A stretch of DNA of 64,000 bases from Mycolicibacterium iranicum. Its GTDB lineage: Bacteria > Actinomycetota > Actinomycetes > Mycobacteriales > Mycobacteriaceae. The first letter of the stretch is position 1. Each line of letters starts with the position of its first letter. Positions 45,001 through 53,689 of this stretch are shown here, in pieces. The position numbers were made by a program, and so were the translations under genes. The stretch spans positions 62,001 through 126,000 of the forward strand of contig NZ_LQPC01000054.1 in NCBI RefSeq assembly GCF_002101705.1, written 5' to 3'. Below the pieces are notes generated by a model. That model did not search any database. It worked only from the letters and a program-made list of their open reading frames with translations, and was not told the origin of the DNA.

Positions 45001-47404
45001 CGACGGCGCCCTGCGGGTGGAGATCCACTCCCGCTCGGATGCGGGCACCTGGACCCGGCATGCCGCGGGCACGGTGAAGGCGGCCGAGCCGACCACGCCG
45101 GTCAAGCAGACACCGTCCGGTAAGGGCACCCCGGTGTCACCGAGCGACTTCTACACGGCCCTGCGCCGCACCGGCGCCCACCACGCGCACGCCTTCGCGG
45201 CCCTGACCCGCATCGTGCGCTCCAGCGGCAGGGCCGACACCGAGATCGTGCTGCCCGACGAGGCCACCCCGCACCGCGGGATCGTGCTGCACCCGGTGAT
45301 GCTCGATGCCGCTCTGCAGGGGCTGGCCGCCGCGCTCGGCGACGAGTCCCTCAGCGACGCCAACGACGTCACCTACCTTCCCGTCGGCTTCGGGTCGATC
45401 CGGGTGTTCGGCGAGATCGGCCGCCGCGCCAAGTGCCGCGCGGAACTGATCAGCGTGGCCGACCAGAGCGGAGACGCCGTCGGCCGTGTCACGCTGACCG
45501 ACGACAGCGGCACCGTGCTGGCCCAGGTCAACGACGTGGCCCTAAAGCGCATTCAGCGCCGCACCGTGCCACTTCCGTTGTCGCAGAAGATCTTCGACTC
45601 ACACTGGGTCCAAAAGCCCACCCCCGCCGCCGGCTCGGCCACCGGAAGCTGGCTGATGCTCTCGGCCGGGGCGGACGCCCAGGCGGTCGCGGTCGGTTTC
45701 GCGGAGCGATTCGGCGATGCGCAACGAAAGGTGGTCACCGCCGACCTCGGCGACGAGACCGCCGTACGTGACGCCTTCGCCGCGGCGACGTCCGACGCCG
45801 CGCTGCCACCGGCCGGCGTGGTCGTCCTGGTGGACCTTCCCGCCTTCGATGCAAGCGACGCCGCGGCCAGCGTCACGGCGGCGCAGGACGCGCTGTGGGA
45901 GATCGCCGCGACGGTGCGCACCATCGTCGGCAGCTGGCACGGCAAGCCGCCCCGGTTGTGGGTGGTGACCCGCGGTGGCTTGGCGCTCACCGATGCCGAC
46001 GGCGGAGGCAACCCGGGCGTCGGGAGCCTGAAGGCGCTGATCCGGGTGCTCGCCTACGAGCACCCCGACCTGCGCGCGACGCTGCTCGACGTCGGTGACG
46101 GCGATGCCGGCGAGATCCTGGCCGCTGAGATCGAGGCATCGGCCGGCGCTGCCGAAACCGACGACGTCATCGCCTGGCGCGGGGGAACCCGTCAGGTGGA
46201 ACGGCTTTCGCGGGCCACACTGCCCGCCGCGCCGGGTCGGCTCATCGTGCGCGGGGACGGCTCGTATGTCGTCACCGGCGCCCTCGGTGGTGTCGGCCTG
46301 GCGGTCGTCCGCTGGCTGGTGGACAACGGCGCGGGACGGCTGGTGCTCAACGGCCGCAGCGCCCCGTCGCCGGACGCGCAGGCCGTCCTCGACGAATTGT
46401 CCAGCCGCGCCGAGATCTCCGTCGTCACCGGCGATGTCGCGCAGCCGGATACCGCTGACCGACTCGTGACGGCCGCCGAAGAGACCGGCAAGCCGCTGCG
46501 CGGCGTGATTCATTCGGCAGCTGTGCTCGACGACGAGCTCGTCGTCGGCCTGACCCGGGAAAGCATGGAGCGGATCTGGGCGCCGAAGGCTTTGGGCGCG
46601 TGGCGTCTACATGAGGCGGCGGCCGGCAAGGACCTCGACTTCTGGGTCGGGTTCTCCTCGGTGGCCTCCCTGCTCGGCTCGCCGGGGCAGTCGGCGTACG
46701 CGGCCGCCAACGCCTGGCTCGACGCTCTGGTGAGCTGGCGCAACGCCGCGGGCCTGCCCGCGACGACGGTGAACTGGGGGCAGTGGGCCGATGTCGGCCT
46801 CGCGAGCTCCCTACGCTTCTCGGTGCTGGACCCGATCAGTCCCGACGAAGGTGTCGAGGCGCTGGGCGGTGTGCTCGCCGCGGGCTTCTCACAGGTCGGC
46901 ATCGCGCGGTTGCGGCTCGATCGCGCCGCGGCGGCGTTCCCGGAGATCCGCCAGATCGGCTTCTTCGCCGATGTGGTCGGGGAATTGGACGTCGACGACG
47001 CCGACGACGACTGGGAGGGCGCCGACGCCCTCAAGAATCTCGACGCCGCCGAGATCAACCGTGTGGTGGTGGCGCGCCTGCGCCGTCGCATCGCCGGTGT
47101 CATGGGCTATTCGGACGACGGGGCGGTCGACACGGCCAAGCCGCTCACCGAGATGGGCCTGGACTCGCTGATGGCGGTGCGGATGCGCAACACCATCCGC
47201 GGCGACTTCGGGGTGGAGCCGCCGGTGGCGCTGTTGCTGCAGGGGGCCACACTGGGCGATGTGGCGTTGGACCTGATCCGCCAGCTCGGTCTCGCCGAGG
47301 AGGACGGCTCCGAGCGTCCCAATGCTCTGCGCGACCGGGCACAGCAACGTGCCGCCGCGCGCCAACGGGCCGCATCGCGGCGAAAGGTAGGACCACGATC
47401 GTGA
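42002..47404 (+). CDS. ppsD: Type I PKS extender module, PpsD-like (KS-AT-DH-KR-ACP)
   Basis: 1800 residues. N-terminal docking helix (MSAEQREKLTEQFEKASRV), KS (~32-450, Cys204), AT (~560-860, Ser647 in GHSMGE), DH (~910-1190, His942 in DHIVHGLPVMPG, Asp1102 in MLDAALQ), KR (~1250-1620, GALGGVG, Tyr1566 in SAYAAANAW) and ACP (Ser1722 in MGLDSLMAVR), ending in an Arg/Ala-rich helix. No ER lies between DH and KR, as in PpsD, where an enoylreductase acts in trans. It is joined to the previous PKS by a TGATG overlap and to the next by GTGA. Confidence 0.9.
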   Translation: MKTTFDRISAMSAEQREKLTEQFEKASRVAGAEPIAVVGIGCRFPGGATSPENYWKLLESGTNAVTEVPADRWDGDAYYDPDVTAPGRMPSKWGAYIDDMQGFDAEFFGITPREAAAMDPQQRVVLEVAYEALENAGMAPDTLGEIRGAVMLGVYYNEYQSASAGNPDTIDAYSATGNAHSVTVGRIAYLLGLKGPAVAVDTACSSSLVSIHLACQSLRMRESDLALAGGVSLSLRPETQLALGKWGMLSPHGRCYAFDSRANGFVRGEGAGIVVLKRLTDAVRDGDRVLGVVRGSAVNQDGRSNGLTAPNAPSQKDVIARALRSADVAAGTVNYVETHGTGTSLGDPIEFDALAAVYGKGDTPCALGAVKTNMGHLEAAAGIAGFIKTVLTLQHGAIAPNLHFEKWNPTIDPSGTRLFVPTAKADWPKTEHPRRAAVSSFGMGGTNAHIVLEQGPEPAPAPVDPAPKVATLVVSGKTPGRLAAAAKSLADWLDGDGAAVPLTDVAYTVNHHRSRYNTIATVCARTHEEAVTGLRALAAGTAAPGVIGAHDAKTGKGTVFLYSGQGAQWAGMGKALLAEEPAFAAAIDQLEPAFVDKVGFSLRQTLEAGEPVTGIDRIQPVLVGMQLALTALWRSYGVEPDAVIGHSMGEATAAVVAGVLTPAEGFDVIATRTRLMKRLSGQGAMALLELDAQAAEKLIADRPDVTIAVYASPKQSVVAGPPDQVDELIAIVDGQGKLARRVEVDVASHHPTIDPVLPELREALAYLSPAAPKIPLVSTVAYTGSSPMYTADYWAANLRNPVRFSQAVHEASAENSNFIEISPHPLLSHAISDTLAAQSTNRKFHVGGTVNRDHPETVAFHAQLSAVRPPAVTAPEGSTGRLVDVPATAWQHTAYWMADRSGSQQFAGAHPLLGLHVELPSGTSHVWQSDVGLEAHPWLADHIVHGLPVMPGAGFAEIALAAAQEALGLPATGVEVAVEVEQMLPLDEHTKLTTQVFTGDDGALRVEIHSRSDAGTWTRHAAGTVKAAEPTTPVKQTPSGKGTPVSPSDFYTALRRTGAHHAHAFAALTRIVRSSGRADTEIVLPDEATPHRGIVLHPVMLDAALQGLAAALGDESLSDANDVTYLPVGFGSIRVFGEIGRRAKCRAELISVADQSGDAVGRVTLTDDSGTVLAQVNDVALKRIQRRTVPLPLSQKIFDSHWVQKPTPAAGSATGSWLMLSAGADAQAVAVGFAERFGDAQRKVVTADLGDETAVRDAFAAATSDAALPPAGVVVLVDLPAFDASDAAASVTAAQDALWEIAATVRTIVGSWHGKPPRLWVVTRGGLALTDADGGGNPGVGSLKALIRVLAYEHPDLRATLLDVGDGDAGEILAAEIEASAGAAETDDVIAWRGGTRQVERLSRATLPAAPGRLIVRGDGSYVVTGALGGVGLAVVRWLVDNGAGRLVLNGRSAPSPDAQAVLDELSSRAEISVVTGDVAQPDTADRLVTAAEETGKPLRGVIHSAAVLDDELVVGLTRESMERIWAPKALGAWRLHEAAAGKDLDFWVGFSSVASLLGSPGQSAYAAANAWLDALVSWRNAAGLPATTVNWGQWADVGLASSLRFSVLDPISPDEGVEALGGVLAAGFSQVGIARLRLDRAAAAFPEIRQIGFFADVVGELDVDDADDDWEGADALKNLDAAEINRVVVARLRRRIAGVMGYSDDGAVDTAKPLTEMGLDSLMAVRMRNTIRGDFGVEPPVALLLQGATLGDVALDLIRQLGLAEEDGSERPNALRDRAQQRAAARQRAASRRKVGPRS

Positions 47405-50400
47405 CCAGTGGTATCGGAGAAGAGCTACCCGACAATGCTGTAGCGGTCATCGGCATGGCCGGACGGTTCCCCGGTGCGGCGTCGGTGTCGGAGTTCTGGC
47501 GCAACCTGCGCGACGGGGTCGAGTCCATTGTCGACCTGTCGGAGGGGGATCTGCTCGCCGAGGGCGTCACCGAGAAGACGCTGGCCAACCGTTCCTACAT
47601 CCGCCGGGCGGCGCTGATGTCGGGCATCGAGGAGTTCGACGCCGACTTCTTCGGGTTCACCCCCTACGACGCCCGGGCACTCGATCCTCAGCATCGGCTG
47701 TTTCTGCAGACGGCATTCCACGCCTTCGAGGACGCCGGCCTGGACCCGAAGGGCCTCGAGGCCACCGTCGGCGTGTTCGGCACCAGCTCGACCAGCGGCT
47801 ACCTGCTGCACAACCTGATGTCGAACTACGACCCGATGATGGTGATCGGACAGGGCGCCAGCTTCGACATGGTTGCGCTGTCGCTGTCCAACGACAAGGA
47901 CCATCTCGCGACGCGGGTGGCCCACCACTACGACCTGCGGGGGCCCGCGCTGTCGGTTGCCACCGCCTGCTCGTCCTCGCTCGTCGCGGTGCATTTGGCG
48001 TGCCAGTCGATTCTCAACGGCGAGTGCGACATCGCGCTGGCCGGCGGTTCGTCGCTGCGCATCCCCAACAAGGTCGGCTACTGGTATGCCCAGGGTTCGA
48101 TGGTGTCGCCGACGGGGCAGTGCCGGCCGTTCGACGTCCGCTCGGATGGAACGGTGTTCGGCAGCGGTGTCGGTGTCCTGGTGCTCAAGGCGCTGCAGGA
48201 TGCGGTCGACGACGGCGACCGCATTCACGCGGTGATTCGCGGTTCGGCGCTCAACAACGACGGCGCGACGAAGATGACGTACGCCGCGCCGAATGCGCTG
48301 GGCCAGGCCGAGGTCATCGCCGAGGCGCACGCCATCGCGGGGGTGGACGCGTCGTCGATCACCTACGTCGAGACCCATGGCACCGGCACTCCGCTGGGCG
48401 ACCCGATCGAGATCGAGGGTCTGCGCCAAGCATTCGAGCTGTCCGAGGAAACCCGAAGCGCGCCTTGCTATCTCGGGTCGGTGAAGTCGAATATCGGCCA
48501 CCTGGAGACGGCCGCGGGCATCGCGGGCATCATCAAGGCCATCCTGTGCCTGCAGAACAAGGCGATTCCCGCCACCCTGCACTACACCAGCCCCAATCCG
48601 GAACTGCACATCGACCGCGGCCCGTTCCGGATCCGCAGCCAGTTCGGGCCGTGGGAGTCCGAGGGCATCCGCCGCGCGGGTGTCAGCTCGTTCGGCGTCG
48701 GCGGCACCAACGCCCACGTGATCCTGGAAGAGGCGCCCGCCCAGCCGGCGCAGGCACCCGCCCCGGCGCGCCCGCAGGTCCTCGTGTTGTCGGCGAAAAC
48801 CCAAGAGGCTCTTGATCAGTCGCGTGCGACGCTGGCCGAGGAGCTGGAGCAGGCCGACGAGGTCAGCCTCGCCGACGCGGCGTACACGCTGACGCGGCGC
48901 CGCACGGAGCCGGTCCGGCTTGCTGCCGTCGTGCAGGATCAGCAGAACGCCGCCGCCGTGCTGTCGGCCACCGAAACCGACAATGTGTTCGTCGGCGCGG
49001 GTCTCCCGGACGGGGAACGGTCGGCCGACAGGGTCGCATTCCTGTTCCCCGGTCAGGGCGCACAGCACATCGGCATGGCGCGCGGCCTTTACGACAGCGA
49101 ACCCGTGTTCGCGCGGCACTTCGACGAGTCCGCGGCCCTGTTCAGCGCCGAGATGGGTTACGACCTCAAGGCCGAAATCTTCGACGGTGCCGGACGCAAC
49201 CTCGAGCACACCGACCGCGCCCAGCCCGCACTGTTCACCGTCGAGTATGCGCTGGCGAAGCTGATCCAGTCCTACGGCGTTCAGCCCTCGATCATGGCCG
49301 GGCACAGCATCGGCGAGTACCCGGCCGCGACGATCGCCGGTGTCTTCGACCTGGAAACCGCCGTCAAGGTGGTCTCGATGCGGGCCAAGCTGATGCACGC
49401 CGCGCCGCGCGGCGTGATGGTGGCGGTGCCGCTGAGTCCCGAGGCAGTCGCCGAGCACCTGACCCCCGATGTCGACATCGCAACGGTCAACGATCCCGGC
49501 AGCTGCGTCGTCGCGGGCAGCGAAGAGGCGATCCGAGCGTTCCAGGCGGCGCTGGCCGAGAAGGGCATCGCGGCGCGCCGAGTACGTACCTCGCATGCGT
49601 TCCATTCCCGCCTGATGGATTCGGTGGTCGCCGAGTTCAGCGCGTTCCTGTCACGGGTGACGCTGCACGAACCGCGAATCCCGTTGCTGTCCAATGTCAC
49701 TGGCACGACGATGACCGCAGCCGAAGCGACCGATCCCGCCACGTGGGCCCGCCAGATCCGGGCCACCGTGCGTTTCGCCGATGAACTCGACGCGCTGCTG
49801 GCCCTGCCGGACCGGGTGCTCATCGAGGTCGGTCCCGGCGGCACGCTGACGTCGTCGGCGGGACGCCACCCGCGCTGGTCCGAACGCCACCGCGCGGTGC
49901 GGTTGATGCGGCATCAGGCCCAGAATCGCGGCGACCACGAGACGTTCCTGCTGGCGCTGGGTCAGTTGTGGGCCGCAGACGTAGAGGTCGACTGGGACCA
50001 GGGTGCGGACGTGACGCACGAGCTGATCACTCTTCCCGGTTATCCGTTCGCCAAGCAGCGCCACTGGGTCGAGTACAACGCCGGTTCGGCGTGGGTCGCC
50101 AACGGCTCGGGCGCCACCGGGGTGGGCGCCCCGGGCACGGCGGCGGGCGCGGCGCCCGCGACTGCCGGCGGCACCTCCACGGTGGAGGCGTCGCTGCAGC
50201 GGATTTGGGCGCAGTGCCTCGGCGTGGCCACCGTCGAGCGCAACGCGAACTTCTTCGAGATCGGCGGTGACTCGCTGATCGCGATCAGTGTCGCGATGAC
50301 CGCGGGCCATGAAGGTCTCGATCTGACCCCCCAGGATCTGTACGAGAACCAGACGGTGGCCGCGTTGGCCAAGGTGCTGACGGCGCGGTACGCCGAGGGG

Positions 50401-51819
50401 GGCCTGGCGCGTCAGGTGCCCGACGACACGGTGAACCCGCCGGTCCCGCCGAATGTCGCGTACTTCCTGGAGAACGGGCTCAGCGATGTCGGCCGGTGGC
50501 GCATCCCGGTGATCCTCGGGCTTCGCTCCGATGTGGGCGAGGCCGACGTGCGCGCGGTGCTGACCGCTGTCACCGCAGCACACGACGCGCTGCGTGTGCA
50601 TCTGGTGGAGCGGTCCGGCACGTGGGATCAGACGATCGCCGAGCCCGGCGAGTTCACCGAGCTGGTGACCCGGCGATTGCCGGACGGAGTGAGCGCAGGC
50701 AGTCCGCAGGAGCGCGAAGCGGTGCTGGGCTTCCTCGACGAGCAAGTCCGTGAGCACCAGGTCGTGGTGCCGCTGACGGCGACCTTCGTCCAGGGCGTCT
50801 CGGGCGGTGCGTCGTATCTGGCGCTGAGCCTGCACGGCACCGCGGGCGGCTCCGGGGACGACGGCGCGTCCCGAGACATTCTGCTCACCGACATCTTCAC
50901 CGCGTTCAACCAGCAGATGGCCGGTGAGGAGATCAAACTCGCACCCGTCGGCGCCTCGTGGCGTGAGTGGTCTCAACGATGCGCGGGGCTGGCCAGCCAC
51001 CCGGCGGTGCTGGAGAGCCGGGACTACTGGCTGGACGTGGCGGAGAAGCGGACGCTGCACATCGCCGGCGCCGAACCCTCGGGACGCCCGGGCGCAGCCG
51101 ACGTCGCGCGCGTCTCATCGGCGCTGTCGGCCGCCGAGACCGGCGAGATCGACGACGCCCGCAGGCGTCTGCGGCTCCCGCTGGAGGACATCCTGCTGGC
51201 TGCGCTGGCCCGCACCGCGGCAGCGACGGTCGGTGAGGGTGCGGTGGCCATCGATCTGGGCGGCAGAGGCCGTTCGGTGCTCAAGCCCGATGTGGACCTG
51301 CAGCGCACGGTCGGATGGTTCACGACGCTGCACCCGGTGGTGCTGCACGCACGCAGCGGCGACAGCGCGGGGAAGTCGCTCGCGCAGGTGCACGAGACGC
51401 TGGACGCGGTACCGCATTACGGGATCGGATATGGGCTGCTCCGCTACCTGTTCGCGCCGACCGCGCGGGCGCTGTCGGCGACCCGGCCCGCCGACATCCT
51501 GTTCTCCCACGTCGGGACCATTCCCGAGGTGCCGTCCGACCAGCCCGATGACGCCCCGGTGCGGTTCGACGCGGACACGGCAATGCCGATCCGGGACGCG
51601 CTCCCGGGTCTGGGCCACGCGATCGAACTGCGGGTGTACCGCGCGGCCGGCGTTCTCCATATCGACTGGTGGTACGACAATCGCCGTCTCGGGCCCACCG
51701 ATGTGGAATCCTTTGCCCGGCAGTACTCGGCCGCCATCCTGGAGATCACCAGGGAAGCGCTGGCCGAGGCGGACAGCGACACAGCCGGCGAAGAGCTGGC
51801 GCTGGTCGATCTGTCGTGA
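47401..51819 (+). CDS. ppsE: Terminal type I PKS, PpsE-like (KS-AT-ACP-condensation)
   Basis: 1472 residues: KS (~12-435, Cys190 in TACSSS), AT (~540-840, Ser636 in GHSIGEY, HAFH near 731-734), ACP (Ser958 in IGGDSLIAIS) and a C-terminal condensation-like domain (~1010-1470, with GWFTTLHPVVL). It has no reductive domain, so the last unit keeps a beta-keto group; in the phthiocerol pathway, release and decarboxylation then give a ketone. The condensation domain lacks an intact HHxxxDG (LSLHGTAGGSGDDGAS stands there). The GTG at 47401 overlaps the stop of the previous PKS. drrA follows after 20 bp. Confidence 0.92.
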   Translation: MTSGIGEELPDNAVAVIGMAGRFPGAASVSEFWRNLRDGVESIVDLSEGDLLAEGVTEKTLANRSYIRRAALMSGIEEFDADFFGFTPYDARALDPQHRLFLQTAFHAFEDAGLDPKGLEATVGVFGTSSTSGYLLHNLMSNYDPMMVIGQGASFDMVALSLSNDKDHLATRVAHHYDLRGPALSVATACSSSLVAVHLACQSILNGECDIALAGGSSLRIPNKVGYWYAQGSMVSPTGQCRPFDVRSDGTVFGSGVGVLVLKALQDAVDDGDRIHAVIRGSALNNDGATKMTYAAPNALGQAEVIAEAHAIAGVDASSITYVETHGTGTPLGDPIEIEGLRQAFELSEETRSAPCYLGSVKSNIGHLETAAGIAGIIKAILCLQNKAIPATLHYTSPNPELHIDRGPFRIRSQFGPWESEGIRRAGVSSFGVGGTNAHVILEEAPAQPAQAPAPARPQVLVLSAKTQEALDQSRATLAEELEQADEVSLADAAYTLTRRRTEPVRLAAVVQDQQNAAAVLSATETDNVFVGAGLPDGERSADRVAFLFPGQGAQHIGMARGLYDSEPVFARHFDESAALFSAEMGYDLKAEIFDGAGRNLEHTDRAQPALFTVEYALAKLIQSYGVQPSIMAGHSIGEYPAATIAGVFDLETAVKVVSMRAKLMHAAPRGVMVAVPLSPEAVAEHLTPDVDIATVNDPGSCVVAGSEEAIRAFQAALAEKGIAARRVRTSHAFHSRLMDSVVAEFSAFLSRVTLHEPRIPLLSNVTGTTMTAAEATDPATWARQIRATVRFADELDALLALPDRVLIEVGPGGTLTSSAGRHPRWSERHRAVRLMRHQAQNRGDHETFLLALGQLWAADVEVDWDQGADVTHELITLPGYPFAKQRHWVEYNAGSAWVANGSGATGVGAPGTAAGAAPATAGGTSTVEASLQRIWAQCLGVATVERNANFFEIGGDSLIAISVAMTAGHEGLDLTPQDLYENQTVAALAKVLTARYAEGGLARQVPDDTVNPPVPPNVAYFLENGLSDVGRWRIPVILGLRSDVGEADVRAVLTAVTAAHDALRVHLVERSGTWDQTIAEPGEFTELVTRRLPDGVSAGSPQEREAVLGFLDEQVREHQVVVPLTATFVQGVSGGASYLALSLHGTAGGSGDDGASRDILLTDIFTAFNQQMAGEEIKLAPVGASWREWSQRCAGLASHPAVLESRDYWLDVAEKRTLHIAGAEPSGRPGAADVARVSSALSAAETGEIDDARRRLRLPLEDILLAALARTAAATVGEGAVAIDLGGRGRSVLKPDVDLQRTVGWFTTLHPVVLHARSGDSAGKSLAQVHETLDAVPHYGIGYGLLRYLFAPTARALSATRPADILFSHVGTIPEVPSDQPDDAPVRFDADTAMPIRDALPGLGHAIELRVYRAAGVLHIDWWYDNRRLGPTDVESFARQYSAAILEITREALAEADSDTAGEELALVDLS

Positions 51820-51839
51820 GCGGGTAGAGGGGAGCGGGC

Positions 51840-52847
51840 ATGTCCAGCTCAGAGAAGGCCGTCGTCGTCGCCGGCATCAAGAAGTCGTTCGGCTCGGTGG
51901 CCGCGCTGCGCGACGTCAGCTTCGAGGTGGAGCGCGGAGAGGTGCTCGGTCTGCTCGGGCCCAACGGTGCGGGTAAGACGACCACGGTAAACATCCTGTC
52001 CACGCTGATCAAGCCCGACAGCGGGCGCGCGTTGATCGCCGGTCACGACGTGGTCAGCGATCCGGCGGGGGTCCGCCGGGCTCTGATGCTCACCGGTCAG
52101 CACGCCGCGCTGGACGACTTGTTGACCGGCCGCGAGAACCTGCTGATGTTCGGGCGTCTGCAGGGCCTGAAGAAGAAGGTCGCCAAACAGCGCGCCCAGG
52201 AGCTGTTGGAGCAGTTCGATCTGGTGCATGCCGGCGACCGCGCGGTGGGCAACTACTCCGGCGGCATGAAGCGCCGCATCGACATCGCGTGCGGGCTGGT
52301 CGTGCGACCCGAGGTGGTGTTCCTCGACGAACCCACCACTGGGCTGGATCCCCGCAGCCGCCAAGCCATTTGGGAACTGGTCACCGATTTCAAGGAAGCC
52401 GGGATCGCGACGTTGCTGACCACCCAGTACCTCGAAGAGGCCGACCTGCTCAGCGACCGCATCATCGTGATCGACAAGGGCACCGTCATCGCCGAGGGAA
52501 CCGCGGATCAGCTCAAGGAGCGCACCGGCGGCACCTACTGCGAGATCGTGCCGCGTCAGCTCAGCGACATCCCGGAGGTCGCCAGAATCCTCGGCCCGTT
52601 GCTGCCCGACGCGCACCGGGCCGCTCTGAGCGACACCTCGGACCGCATCTCGATGCCGGCGCCCGACGGGCCGGGCACCCTGATGCAGGCACTGCATCTG
52701 CTCAGCGAGGCCAACATCGACCTCACTGACATCGCACTGCGCCGTCCGTCTCTGGACGAGGTGTTCCTCGCGCTGACCGGGGACCACCCGAAGGCCATCG
52801 AGGACGACGAAGAGCTCTCTGCGGCGGACGCGGGCGCCTACGCGTGA
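51840..52847 (+). CDS. drrA: Daunorubicin-resistance-type ABC ATPase DrrA
   Basis: A 335-residue cytosolic ATPase. Walker A is GPNGAGKTTTVNIL (~residue 40), the signature is YSGGMKRRIDIACGL (~138), Walker B is VVFLDEPTTGLDPR (~160), and TTQYLEEADLL has Gln in the switch position, as in the DrrA family. It energises the two ABC-2 type membrane proteins encoded next. In M. tuberculosis DrrABC takes part in export of phthiocerol dimycocerosates. It is placed 20 bp after the PpsE-like gene and overlaps drrB by GTGA. Confidence 0.93.
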   Translation: MSSSEKAVVVAGIKKSFGSVAALRDVSFEVERGEVLGLLGPNGAGKTTTVNILSTLIKPDSGRALIAGHDVVSDPAGVRRALMLTGQHAALDDLLTGRENLLMFGRLQGLKKKVAKQRAQELLEQFDLVHAGDRAVGNYSGGMKRRIDIACGLVVRPEVVFLDEPTTGLDPRSRQAIWELVTDFKEAGIATLLTTQYLEEADLLSDRIIVIDKGTVIAEGTADQLKERTGGTYCEIVPRQLSDIPEVARILGPLLPDAHRAALSDTSDRISMPAPDGPGTLMQALHLLSEANIDLTDIALRRPSLDEVFLALTGDHPKAIEDDEELSAADAGAYA

Positions 52848-53689
52848 TCGAGCAGACCGCGATACCCCAACGCTCGGCGGCCATTCCGCGCGGCGTTCGG
52901 CCGCCGGTGTCGGCGATCCAGCAGTGGTGGGTGCTGACCATCCGGATGATCATCCCGACGCTGCGCAACGGCGAGCTCGGCACCCAGATCGTCGGGTCGA
53001 TCGTGTTCACGATCGGCTACTACCTGCCGCTCAAACAGATGATGGGCGCGGTGCAGCCGCTGAGCAGCTACGCGCAGTACCTGACACCGCTGATCATCCT
53101 GCAGGCGATCTGGTTCGCCGCGATCTCCGCGGCGTCCCGGTCGGCGACGGACTCCGTGCAGGGCATCAACCGTCGGTTCCGCGCGATGCCGATTCCGTCG
53201 ATCACCCCGCTGGCGTCGCGGATGACGGCGAGTATGTACCGCTGCTGCATCGCGCTGGTGGTGTCGGTGGCCTGCGGGTACGTCATCGGGTTCCGGTTCG
53301 ACAACGGTGTCCTGCACGCACTCGGCTTCGTCGGTCTCGTCCTGCTGATCGGCGCGGCGCTCGCGATCATCGGCGACCTGATCGGCATCGCCACGCAGAA
53401 CCCCGAGGCGACCGCCCCTATGATGCTGATTCCCCAGCTGACGCTCGGTTTGGCGTCGGTCGGCCTTCAGCCGGTTGAGCGGTTCCCCGACTGGATCCAG
53501 GGTTTCGTACGCAATCAGCCTCTGTCGCAATGGGTTTACGGGCTGCAGGCGCTGGCCGGTGACAGCACCGCAGCGGCGCCCGAGCCGACGTTGTCGGTGC
53601 TGGGCCCCGGCATTCTGTGGGCCGTCGGCTGCATCGTGGTCGCCCTGGCGTTGCACACCTGGGTGAGCGGGAAGAGGCGGCGCTCATGA
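52844..53689 (+). CDS. drrB: ABC-2 type permease DrrB
   Basis: A 281-residue ABC-2 membrane protein with about six membrane segments (for example IVGSIVFTIGYYLPL, ALGFVGLVLLIGAALAIIG, GILWAVGCIVVALALH). QGINRRFRAMPI is the coupling-helix region typical of DrrB-type permeases. It forms the channel with DrrC and is powered by DrrA. The GTG at 52844 overlaps the drrA stop, and its own stop overlaps the ATG of drrC, giving tight coupling. Confidence 0.92.
   Translation: MIEQTAIPQRSAAIPRGVRPPVSAIQQWWVLTIRMIIPTLRNGELGTQIVGSIVFTIGYYLPLKQMMGAVQPLSSYAQYLTPLIILQAIWFAAISAASRSATDSVQGINRRFRAMPIPSITPLASRMTASMYRCCIALVVSVACGYVIGFRFDNGVLHALGFVGLVLLIGAALAIIGDLIGIATQNPEATAPMMLIPQLTLGLASVGLQPVERFPDWIQGFVRNQPLSQWVYGLQALAGDSTAAAPEPTLSVLGPGILWAVGCIVVALALHTWVSGKRRRS

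Noticed and set aside
41609..45061. Very long open frame (1150 codons) antisense to two PKS genes
   Set aside because: It mirrors PKS 3 and PKS 4 in a high-GC genome. It has no recognisable domain and low-complexity Arg/Gly/Asp-rich content.
46783..47400. 206-codon N-terminal extension of the PpsE-like PKS
   Set aside because: It overlaps the KR/ACP of the previous PKS in another frame. The GTG at 47401 overlapping the stop gives a normal KS start.
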